This document shows, in pieces, positions 53,341 through 60,210 of a stretch of 64,000 nucleotides of DNA. The translations under genes and the position numbers were made by a program. Source of the stretch: Anaerobaca lacustris (lineage in GTDB: Bacteria; Planctomycetota; Phycisphaerae; Sedimentisphaerales; Anaerobacaceae); the NCBI RefSeq assembly GCF_030012215.1, contig NZ_JASCXX010000024.1, positions 41,125 to 105,124 on the forward strand, given 5' to 3'. Positions within the stretch are counted from its first letter, which is position 1. The number at the start of each line of letters is the position of its first letter. Below the pieces are notes generated by a model, which worked only from the letters and a program-made list of their open reading frames with translations, did not search any database and was not told the origin of the DNA.

Positions 53341-54372
53341 TCAAGCGGGGGGATGAGCGGCGGCCTGGTTGACGAGGAACAGGACGGCCATACGGACGGC
53401 CAGGCCGTTCCTGACCTGATCGAGAATGACGCTGTTCTTGCCGTCGGCGACTTCACTCTCGATCTCCAGGCCGCGGTTGATCGGGCCGGGGTGCATCACG
53501 AGGATGTCCGGCTTGGCCCGCCGCATCCGCTCGACCGTCAGGCCGAAGTAGCGCGAATACTCCCGAATCGACGGGAACGGGTTGCCGCCCAGCCGTTCGA
53601 ACTGGATGCGCAGCATGTTGACCACGTCGACGTGCTCGATCACCTCGTCGAGCGAGTAGCTGATCTTCACCGGCAGGCGGCTCGCCTCGGCGGGCATCAG
53701 CGTCGGCGGGCCGACTAGCGTCACCTCGGCGCCCAGCTTGGTCATGGCCCACATGTCGCTGCGGGCGACGCGCGAGTGCGCGATATCGCCGACGATGGCG
53801 ATCTTGAGCCCTTCGAGCGAGCCGGTCATCTGGCGAATGGTGTAGACGTCGAGCAGGGCCTGGGTCGGGTGCTCGCAGAAGCCGTCGCCGGCGTTGATCA
53901 CGCAGGCGTTGATGCTCCGGCTCAGCAGCTTCGGCGCGCCGGCGGCGTTGTGGCGGATCACGACGATATCCACGCCCATCGCTTCGAGGTTGCGCGCGGT
54001 GTCCAGCAGGGTCTCGCCCTTGCTGACGGCGCTGCTCTTCTTGGTGAACTCGATAACGTCGGCGCTGAGCCGACTGGCCGCCAGGCCGAAGCTCGTCCGC
54101 GTCCGCGTGCTGTCCTCGAAGAACAGGTTGACGACCACTTTGCCTCGCAGAGGGGGGGCCTTCTTCACCGAGCGCGTACTGATCTCCTCGAAGCCCTTGG
54201 CCGTGTCGAGGATGTACAGGATCTCCTCGGCGCTGAGGTCGCGCAGCCCGATCAGGTGCTTGCGCTGCCATCGGAATTGCTTGCCTTTTCGTGCGATCGC
54301 CATAGTCGTGCTGTGCCGTCTCTTGGAGCCGTGGTGGGTGTGTCGCTCCACGATATTGAGGATGCGGTTCAT
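53341..54372 (-). CDS. pyrB: Aspartate carbamoyltransferase catalytic subunit
   Basis: PyrB condenses carbamoyl phosphate with aspartate in pyrimidine synthesis. Of its 343 residues, the diagnostic parts are the carbamoyl-phosphate site [52 protein letters not shown] and [13 protein letters not shown]. The ATG at 54372 follows the pyrR stop by five bases with AGGGACA between them, so the genes are coupled; this adds about 23 residues to the usual N-terminus. A later ATG (54303) would give the common length but has no ribosome-binding site. Confidence 0.96.
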   Translation of the reverse strand: MNRILNIVERHTHHGSKRRHSTTMAIARKGKQFRWQRKHLIGLRDLSAEEILYILDTAKGFEEISTRSVKKAPPLRGKVVVNLFFEDSTRTRTSFGLAASRLSADVIEFTKKSSAVSKGETLLDTARNLEAMGVDIVVIRHNAAGAPKLLSRSINACVINAGDGFCEHPTQALLDVYTIRQMTGSLEGLKIAIVGDIAHSRVARSDMWAMTKLGAEVTLVGPPTLMPAEASRLPVKISYSLDEVIEHVDVVNMLRIQFERLGGNPFPSIREYSRYFGLTVERMRRAKPDILVMHPGPINRGLEIESEVADGKNSVILDQVRNGLAVRMAVLFLVNQAAAHPPA

Positions 54373-54377
54373 TGTCC

Positions 54378-54905
54378 CTACTCGACTACAACCTCGTCTT
54401 TTCCGTCCGATTCGATGAGGTTGACCTGGACCACTTGTCCGGGCTCAACCTCGGCCCGATAACCGATATAGTCGGCTTGGATGGGGAATTCCCTTCCCCC
54501 GCGCTCGACGAGGACGGCCAGGCGGATGGCCTTGGGCCGGCCCAGATCGATCAAGGCCGACAGCGCCGCCCGGACCGAACGTCCGGTGTACAGCACGTCA
54601 TCGACCAGGATGACGGTCTTGTCGTCGATGTCGAAGCCGATTTCCGTGGGCTGCACCAGCGGGTGACCGGTGCTGTGAGGTGCGTTGAGATCGTCACGGT
54701 AGAGCGTGATGTCGAGGGTGCCGCAGGGGACGGGGCGGCCCAGTCGCTCGGCCAGTCGTCCGGCCAGCCGCTGGGCCAGGATCTCACCTCGACTGCGGAC
54801 GCCGATAATTACCGGATCGCCGGCCCGCGAAGCCCGATCGGCGATCTCCCCGGCCAAGTCCAGGAGGGTCTTGGCGATTTGCTCGGCGTCCAGGATAACC
54901 TTCAT
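54378..54905 (-). CDS. pyrR: PyrR bifunctional regulator/uracil phosphoribosyltransferase
   Basis: A 175-residue phosphoribosyltransferase-fold protein with [20 protein letters not shown], the PRPP loop [18 protein letters not shown] and the C-terminal [16 protein letters not shown]. In Gram-positive bacteria PyrR binds pyr mRNA and attenuates transcription; in others it mainly has uracil phosphoribosyltransferase activity. Its own leader is only about 48 nt here, too short for a classical PyrR attenuator upstream. The start at 54905 is the family's N-terminus ([15 protein letters not shown]); the longer frame upstream crosses the promoter and is not real. Confidence 0.93.
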   Translation of the reverse strand: MKVILDAEQIAKTLLDLAGEIADRASRAGDPVIIGVRSRGEILAQRLAGRLAERLGRPVPCGTLDITLYRDDLNAPHSTGHPLVQPTEIGFDIDDKTVILVDDVLYTGRSVRAALSALIDLGRPKAIRLAVLVERGGREFPIQADYIGYRAEVEPGQVVQVNLIESDGKDEVVVE

Positions 54906-54959
54906 ATCGACCGTCCACTCTAAATCCGGTTCCACGCGATTGTTGCGGCCCGTCGGCGA

Positions 54960-54988
54960 AGTATAGCACCGGCCGAACGGCGATGCAA
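54960..54988 (-). promoter_or_regulatory. pyrR-pyrB promoter
   Basis: TTGCAT (54983-54988), 17 bp, TATACT (54960-54965) on the minus strand. With the start near 54953 the leader is about 48 nt. The region 54906-55228 contains no gene and is shared with the divergent promoter at 55069-55097. Confidence 0.55.
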
Positions 54989-55068
54989 GGCCCACATTCA
55001 CAGTTTTGCGAATCCGCCGTGGCAGCACTGCCAAGCCCGAGATACTGGGCCGTAGAGTGCAAAATTGC

Positions 55069-55097
55069 TTGAATCGGAGGTGGGTTTCTGCTATCAT
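55069..55097 (+). promoter_or_regulatory. Promoter of the subtilase-like gene
   Basis: TTGAAT (55069-55074), 17 bp, TATCAT (55092-55097). Transcription would start near 55104, which excludes any start codon as early as 55106 and supports the signal-peptide start at 55229, with a leader of about 125 nt. Confidence 0.6.
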
Positions 55098-55228
55098 AGG
55101 CACAGTTGCACGGAGGGCGCAGCCCAGCAGCATCGGAGGCTGAGTTCTGGGGGAGTGATGATGTGCCGGAGAGCGGTCGCATTCACGTCGTGGGCCTGAT
55201 GATGCGAAGAACAGTGGATCGAGCAACG

Positions 55229-56956
55229 ATGCGAGTTCGCAGGTTATGGGTCGTTGGCCTGCTGCTGGCGGTGCTGGCTCACGCCGGTGTGGCCGTCGCC
55301 CAGGATGCGTTGTTGCTTCAGCCACAGGGTCTGGACTCCGTCGGGATTCACGCGCTGCGCCAGATCGACCCGGCCCTGACCGGCGAGGGCGTTCGCTTCG
55401 GCGTGCTGAGCCGCAGCGTGACCTACAAGGACGCCGAGCCCCAGAACGACTATCAGCCCAACGTCGGGCATGCCTGCTTCCAGACCGCCAGATTGCGCTC
55501 GTACGACCGGGGTTTGCTGTCGCCGGGGGTTTCGCCGCATTCGACCGCCGTCTGCTCGATCCTGTTCGGGGAAGACGCGGCGGCGACGACACCGTTTCTG
55601 GGCCCGTTCTTCTACCAGGGCGTGGTCCCGGCGGCCGAGGGGCACATCTACGAGTATTGCCATTTCGGCGAGCAGTACCTCTTCACGCAGAACGCGCCGC
55701 CCGTGGACGTCATCACGGCCAGCTTCGGATTTCAGTTCGAGAACTGGTGGACACGCGCCGTCGAGTCGCTGGCCGGACGCGCCGGGCTTCCCGTCGTCGC
55801 CAGCGTCGGCAACGGCACCAATGCGTCCGATCCGCCGCTTTATCCGGGGGCCGGCTCCAACGTCATCGGCGTTGGTGTCGTCAGTTCCGTCAAGACCGGC
55901 GATCCCGCGACCGACCTGATGCACTTCGCCCTGGCCTATCCGGATCAGTCGACCCTCGGGCCGACGGCCGACAGCCGGTGCAAGCCGGACATTGTGGCGC
56001 CGGGCAACTTCATCGTCGCCGGCGCCGCTGACGACCGCAGTTATACCACATCGGGCGACTGGTCGAGCTTCGCCACACCGGTCGTCGCCGGCGTGGTGGG
56101 ACTGCTGGTCCAGACCGCCAGGATGGATGAAACCCTCAGCCCGATCCTCTCGCCGAACGGAGGCAATTGCGCCGTCAAGGCGATCCTGATGAGTTCGGCC
56201 ACCAAGTTGCCGTTCTGGCGCAAGGGCCGGCTGACGACCGAGGACGACCACGAGGTGCCGCTGGATTTCGTTCAGGGCGCCGGGATGGTCAATGCGCCGG
56301 GAGCGTACCAGATCCTCACGGCCGGACGCTTTGGCCCGGGCACTGCATCTGCCACCGGGTGGGACCTGAACCGGGTCGAACGCGACCTTCCACAGGTCTA
56401 TCGCTTCGCGGTCGACGAGTCGGCAGGCAGGATGTTCACCGCCACACTGACCTGGAACCGGCACTACGCCGAGACGTATCCCTTCGAACGCATCGCTGGG
56501 ACCGACACGGACCTGCGCCTGGAGGTCTGGGCGATCGACCCGGAGGATTCGGGCAACGATCTGCTGCTCGACTACTGCGACAGCAAGGTGGACAACGTCG
56601 AGCACATCCACGTGCAGATGCTGCCGGAGTATCGCGTGTACGAGCTGGTGGTCTCGTACGCCGACCCAGACGCGCAGACCACCACCCGATCCGAGCGATA
56701 CGGCCTGGCGTGGACGGTGGGGCAGGCGTCCAACGCCGACAGCATTCTCTGGTACGATCTCAACGCCGACGGGGTCGTCGACGAGGCCGACCTGGTGATC
56801 TTTCTGGCCAACCGCAGTCTCTGGCTGACCTCGCCCGACGCCTACTTGATCGGCGACTTCAACAGGGACGGGGTCATCGATCGCGCCGACCTCGAGAGCC
56901 TGTTCGCCAATCAGAATCGCAGGGCCGACTGGCACGTCGGGACAGCCACAAACTGA
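55229..56956 (+). CDS. Secreted subtilase-like protein with dockerin-type calcium repeats
   Basis: A 575-residue exported protein with a signal peptide (LWVVGLLLAVLAHAGVAVAQ). An S8-like fold follows: a His in SPHSTAVCSILFG, the oxyanion-type VVASVGNGTNASD, and a Ser in GDWSSFATPVVAGVVGLL at the position of the catalytic serine. The usual first motif with Asp (VxDTG) reads FGVLSRSVTYKDA, so the catalytic Asp seems to be missing. The C-terminus has two EF-hand-like calcium loops (DLNADGVVDEADL and DFNRDGVIDRADLESL), the pattern of a type I dockerin. An inactive subtilase acting as a binding module, or a divergent protease, are both possible. ATG 55199 is an alternative start. Confidence 0.8.
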   Translation: MRVRRLWVVGLLLAVLAHAGVAVAQDALLLQPQGLDSVGIHALRQIDPALTGEGVRFGVLSRSVTYKDAEPQNDYQPNVGHACFQTARLRSYDRGLLSPGVSPHSTAVCSILFGEDAAATTPFLGPFFYQGVVPAAEGHIYEYCHFGEQYLFTQNAPPVDVITASFGFQFENWWTRAVESLAGRAGLPVVASVGNGTNASDPPLYPGAGSNVIGVGVVSSVKTGDPATDLMHFALAYPDQSTLGPTADSRCKPDIVAPGNFIVAGAADDRSYTTSGDWSSFATPVVAGVVGLLVQTARMDETLSPILSPNGGNCAVKAILMSSATKLPFWRKGRLTTEDDHEVPLDFVQGAGMVNAPGAYQILTAGRFGPGTASATGWDLNRVERDLPQVYRFAVDESAGRMFTATLTWNRHYAETYPFERIAGTDTDLRLEVWAIDPEDSGNDLLLDYCDSKVDNVEHIHVQMLPEYRVYELVVSYADPDAQTTTRSERYGLAWTVGQASNADSILWYDLNADGVVDEADLVIFLANRSLWLTSPDAYLIGDFNRDGVIDRADLESLFANQNRRADWHVGTATN

Positions 56957-57006
56957 TCGCGAGACGGACCGCGTCGGGCCGGCCGCTCTCTGTGCGTGAA
57001 CGCAGT

Positions 57007-57022
57007 TCTGTGCAAGCACAGA
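57007..57022. terminator. Palindrome after the subtilase-like gene
   Basis: TCTGTGC-AA-GCACAGA is a perfect 7-bp hairpin about 50 bp after the stop at 56956, followed by a pyrimidine-rich stretch (GGTCTCCTCTCT). It could act as a terminator before the next gene; there is no clean U run. Confidence 0.35.
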
Positions 57023-57099
57023 GGTCTCCTCTCTGACGCTTATGTGAATTCCTGTGGCATTTCCCCTGCAATGGCGTAGAATGGCGTGCGACCAAACAG

Positions 57100-58131
57100 G
57101 TGTCTGTTGGTGTGGAATTCGCGACGCGCGAGGACGTTGACCTTATGCTCGATATCCAAGAGGAGATCTCCAAGGCGCACACGGCGACGAGCGCGCTGCG
57201 CCGCGAGACGGTCAAGACGGCCGTGAAGGAGTATTTCCGCACGCTCGGCGTGGGAGGTTCGGCGGCGGGGGGCGATTTCGATGCGGCGCGGGATCGGGCG
57301 CTCGGCGTTGTCAAGGCCCGACTTCTCAGCGCCGAGACGCTGGCCGCCCTCGCCGGGGGCCGGACGTTCGACGACCCCGCTGTAGCCGGCCTGAAACTGA
57401 CCTTCGATGCCGTCGCCGTCGATTTGCAGATCCCTCGCCCGCCGGTGACGCGCGAGCCAAAGATTTACACGCTGGCCCTGGCGGCCCTGATGGGCGCCGC
57501 GGCCGGCATGCTCGCCCTGGCGCCGCTGCTCCGCTGGGCCTACGACATGCGCGATCTCGGACTGGTTCTGGGCGGTCCGGCCGGTGCGCTTCTGGGCGTG
57601 CTGGTCGTCCATCGCCTGTCGCGAATCGGTTTCCTGCTTCGCCTGTTGCCCGGCATGGCGTCCGATACGCAGTCCCTGTCGGGCCGCGCCCGCAAGGACC
57701 ATGAACCGGTCGTCCGCGCCTGCGTCGAGCAGTGGATGGACTGGGCGGTCCCGACGCTGGCCGTGCTGTGTCTGCACGGTTCCTTGTCACAGGGGCCCGA
57801 GACGAAGAAGGACGCCGCCTTTCGGCGGATTGGGAAGTTGATCTATGTCCTCCACAAGGCCGGACGCGAGGCCCTGCCCGTCGTCGCCGACGAACTCATC
57901 CAGGAGGCCAGGAACTACGGCTTCGAGGGGCTCGACGGCGCGGCGACGTTTTCCACCGACCGCGGTCGGAAGCAGGACACGATGGTGTGGAAGGGGGCGC
58001 TCGCGGGCAAGTACGAGACCTTCGGCCACATCGTCGAAGGCGACCGCGTCGCCGTCGAGCGGCCGCCGGTGGTCTTCGAGGGCAAGGTGGTCGAGCGAGG
58101 CTTGGTAAGAAAGGTGCGAGAGACGACCTGA
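57100..58131 (+). CDS. Membrane protein partner of the Hsp70-like ATPase
   Basis: A 343-residue protein with no family that I recognise. An N-terminal helical cytosolic part of about 120 residues leads to two or three hydrophobic helices (LALAALMGAAAGMLALAPLL, GLVLGGPAGALLGVLVV). A C-terminal soluble part of about 160 residues ends in a likely small beta-barrel (YETFGHIVEGDRVAVERPPV). The start is uncertain: GTG 57100 has no good Shine-Dalgarno site, and a TAGAAT box at 57077-57082 lies only 18 bp upstream; a later ATG at codon 16 is possible. It ends one base before the ATG of the Hsp70-like gene, a strong sign that the two products work together. Confidence 0.75.
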   Translation: MSVGVEFATREDVDLMLDIQEEISKAHTATSALRRETVKTAVKEYFRTLGVGGSAAGGDFDAARDRALGVVKARLLSAETLAALAGGRTFDDPAVAGLKLTFDAVAVDLQIPRPPVTREPKIYTLALAALMGAAAGMLALAPLLRWAYDMRDLGLVLGGPAGALLGVLVVHRLSRIGFLLRLLPGMASDTQSLSGRARKDHEPVVRACVEQWMDWAVPTLAVLCLHGSLSQGPETKKDAAFRRIGKLIYVLHKAGREALPVVADELIQEARNYGFEGLDGAATFSTDRGRKQDTMVWKGALAGKYETFGHIVEGDRVAVERPPVVFEGKVVERGLVRKVRETT

Positions 58132-58132
58132 C

Positions 58133-60112
58133 ATGAACGATCGCGGCGTCCTATCCATCGATTTCGGCACGACGAACTCTTACTACTGCAAGTGTCCGGC
58201 CGACCAGATCGCGCCGGTCGGCGTCGATTTCGGCACCGGACGTGACGGCCTGCCCACCGCGATTCTCTATCGGGGCGACCGCGAGCCGCTTGTTGGCGAG
58301 GCGGCCCTGCACGAGTTCGGCGAGGCCTCGGGCCCCGAGCGAAAGCAGTACCGTCTCTGCACGCAGTTCAAGCCGGACATCGCGCAAAGCGCCGAAGCGG
58401 CCGAGGCCGCCACCGGTTTCCTGCGAACCGTGATCGCCCAGGCCCGCAGGCAGCATATCGCGCTCGACCCCGTCGATCTGAACGTGATCTTCGGGATGCC
58501 CAGCGAATCGCAGGGCGATTTCCGCGAGGCGCTGACCGGCATCGCCGAGCAGGCCGGCTACGGCCGGGTCCGCCTGCTCGACGAGCCCAAAGGGGCCTTG
58601 CTCTATCACCTGTGGCGCAAGGACTTCTCGCCCGAAGAGGCCCAGAGCGGAATCCTCGTCGTCGATTTCGGCGGCGGGACGTGCGACTTCGCCTTTCTAC
58701 AGGGTCTGCGCGTTGCAGGCTCGTGGGGCGACATGGAACTGGGCGGCCGCCTGTTCGACGACCTGTTCTTCCAGTGGTTCGTAGAGCAGAACCCCGGCGT
58801 CCTCGACGAGCTTCGGGCCGCCGGCGACGCCTATTACGTTCATTCCTATCTGTGCCGGGAGGTCAAGGAGTTCTTCTCATTGACGATGGCGCGCGACCGT
58901 ACCGAGACGGTCAACAAGTCCGTCGGCCGCTACGGCAGCCTGCGCGGCATGGACTGGACGGGATTCACCGAGCGGGCCAGCCGCTACGTGCCGAGCCCGA
59001 CGCTCGTGGAGCACCTTCAGAACATGGGCGTGCAATGCCGCAGCGTGACGCAGCGCGACGAGCCGGTCGATCTGATCGAATGGTTTCGGCGCTCGCTGAT
59101 CCAGGGGCTCGGTCAGCAGGCCGTCAAGAGCGGCGACATCAGCCGGGTGATCCTCGCCGGTGGCAGCAGCCAGTGGCCGTTCGTCGCCGATGTGATCGCC
59201 GACGCGTTGAACGTCGATTCGTCCCGCCTGTTGCGGAGCGACCGGCCCTACGCCGTGATCGCGCAGGGGCTGGCGATCCTGCCGGCGCTTCAAAAGCAAT
59301 TCGAACGGACGCGCGAGACGCTGCGCGCCGACCTGCCTCAGTTCTGCCGAACGCGGGTCCGCCCGCTCGTGGAACGCGTCACCGGGACGTACATCTCCCA
59401 GGTCGCCACCGATGTGACGTTGGAGGTCTTCGACAAGTCGATTCGACCCGTTCTGGAGGAGTTCCGAAGCAATGGGGGTTCGGTAAGGGCCTTGCGAGAG
59501 ACCATCGGCGCCAATGTCAAGGCCGACGAGGACCGGCTCAGGGAGATCATCGAGGCCCGGATGCGGACCTTGAGCCTGGGCCTGCCCGGACAGCTCAACG
59601 AACTGTTGGCCGGATGGTTCGGCTCCTACGGCCTGAGCGTGGGCGACAAGCCGGTCGGCGACGGGCAAGCCGTCTCCGTTCAGCGTGACATGATCGGACC
59701 GGAAGCGCCGGACCTCTATGGCGGAATCATGGAGACCGTCGGCTGGTTCGTGGTGGCCATGGCGACCAGCGCCGGCGCCATGATCTGCGGCGGGACCGGC
59801 GTGGCCCTGCTGGCGTCCGGGCCGGTGGGCTTGCTGGCCGGGGCGCTGCTCAGCGCCGTCGCCGCGTTTCTGGCCGTTCGCTATGGCAAGGTCAGGGCCA
59901 AGGAGTTGGCCGACAACTGGAACGCTCCGGCGTGGGTCGTCAAGCGGGTGATGACGCCGTCGCGAATCGCCAGAGCGCGAACGGAATTCAGAGGCCGGCT
60001 CCAAGAGATGCTCCGCTGGGAGACGGCAAGCCTCCAGGACCAGATGGAAGCGCGGATCCGCGAGATCACCGAATCGCAGATCGAAGGCCTCTCTGAAGTC
60101 GCCCAACTCTGA
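58133..60112 (+). CDS. Membrane-anchored Hsp70/DnaK-like ATPase
   Basis: A 659-residue protein. Residues about 1-390 are an actin/Hsp70-type ATPase with phosphate-1 LSIDFGTTNSYYC, phosphate-2 ILVVDFGGGTCDFAFL and the adenosine motif VILAGGSSQWPFVADVI. There is no Hsp70 substrate-binding beta-sandwich. Instead a helical region (about 400-510) and then a hydrophobic hairpin (about 535-585; AMATSAGAMICGGTGVALLA, LLAGALLSAVAAFLAV) are followed by a basic amphipathic C-terminal helix region. This layout recalls membrane-remodelling or dynamin-like proteins that carry a hydrophobic paddle, but on an actin-fold motor. It follows the membrane protein gene after one base. The function is inferred to be at the membrane and ATP-driven. 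Confidence 0.85.
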   Translation: MNDRGVLSIDFGTTNSYYCKCPADQIAPVGVDFGTGRDGLPTAILYRGDREPLVGEAALHEFGEASGPERKQYRLCTQFKPDIAQSAEAAEAATGFLRTVIAQARRQHIALDPVDLNVIFGMPSESQGDFREALTGIAEQAGYGRVRLLDEPKGALLYHLWRKDFSPEEAQSGILVVDFGGGTCDFAFLQGLRVAGSWGDMELGGRLFDDLFFQWFVEQNPGVLDELRAAGDAYYVHSYLCREVKEFFSLTMARDRTETVNKSVGRYGSLRGMDWTGFTERASRYVPSPTLVEHLQNMGVQCRSVTQRDEPVDLIEWFRRSLIQGLGQQAVKSGDISRVILAGGSSQWPFVADVIADALNVDSSRLLRSDRPYAVIAQGLAILPALQKQFERTRETLRADLPQFCRTRVRPLVERVTGTYISQVATDVTLEVFDKSIRPVLEEFRSNGGSVRALRETIGANVKADEDRLREIIEARMRTLSLGLPGQLNELLAGWFGSYGLSVGDKPVGDGQAVSVQRDMIGPEAPDLYGGIMETVGWFVVAMATSAGAMICGGTGVALLASGPVGLLAGALLSAVAAFLAVRYGKVRAKELADNWNAPAWVVKRVMTPSRIARARTEFRGRLQEMLRWETASLQDQMEARIREITESQIEGLSEVAQL

Positions 60113-60134
60113 CGCTCGGCTGGCGGCAAAAGCA

Positions 60135-60164
60135 GGGGGCCCGTCCCTCTCGAGACAGGCCCCC
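60135..60164 (-). terminator. Terminator between the Hsp70-like gene and the convergent LamG gene
   Basis: An 11-bp stem (60135-60145 with 60154-60164), fully paired only on the minus strand, where one position is a G-U pair; on the plus strand it is a C-A mismatch. On the minus strand CTGCTTTTGCC follows. It therefore mainly serves the gene ending at 60211 and may also stop the plus-strand transcript. Confidence 0.65.
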
Positions 60165-60210
60165 GATTGCGCATTGGATGGCAGCGGATGGGCTGCCGGC
60201 AGCGAACGAA

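Noticed and set aside
54378..55592. 404-residue version of PyrR and 520-residue version of the WecA-like protein (47440-49002)
   Set aside because: The extensions run through a promoter (pyrR) or another gene (DUF4416); conserved N-termini with ribosome-binding sites lie further in.
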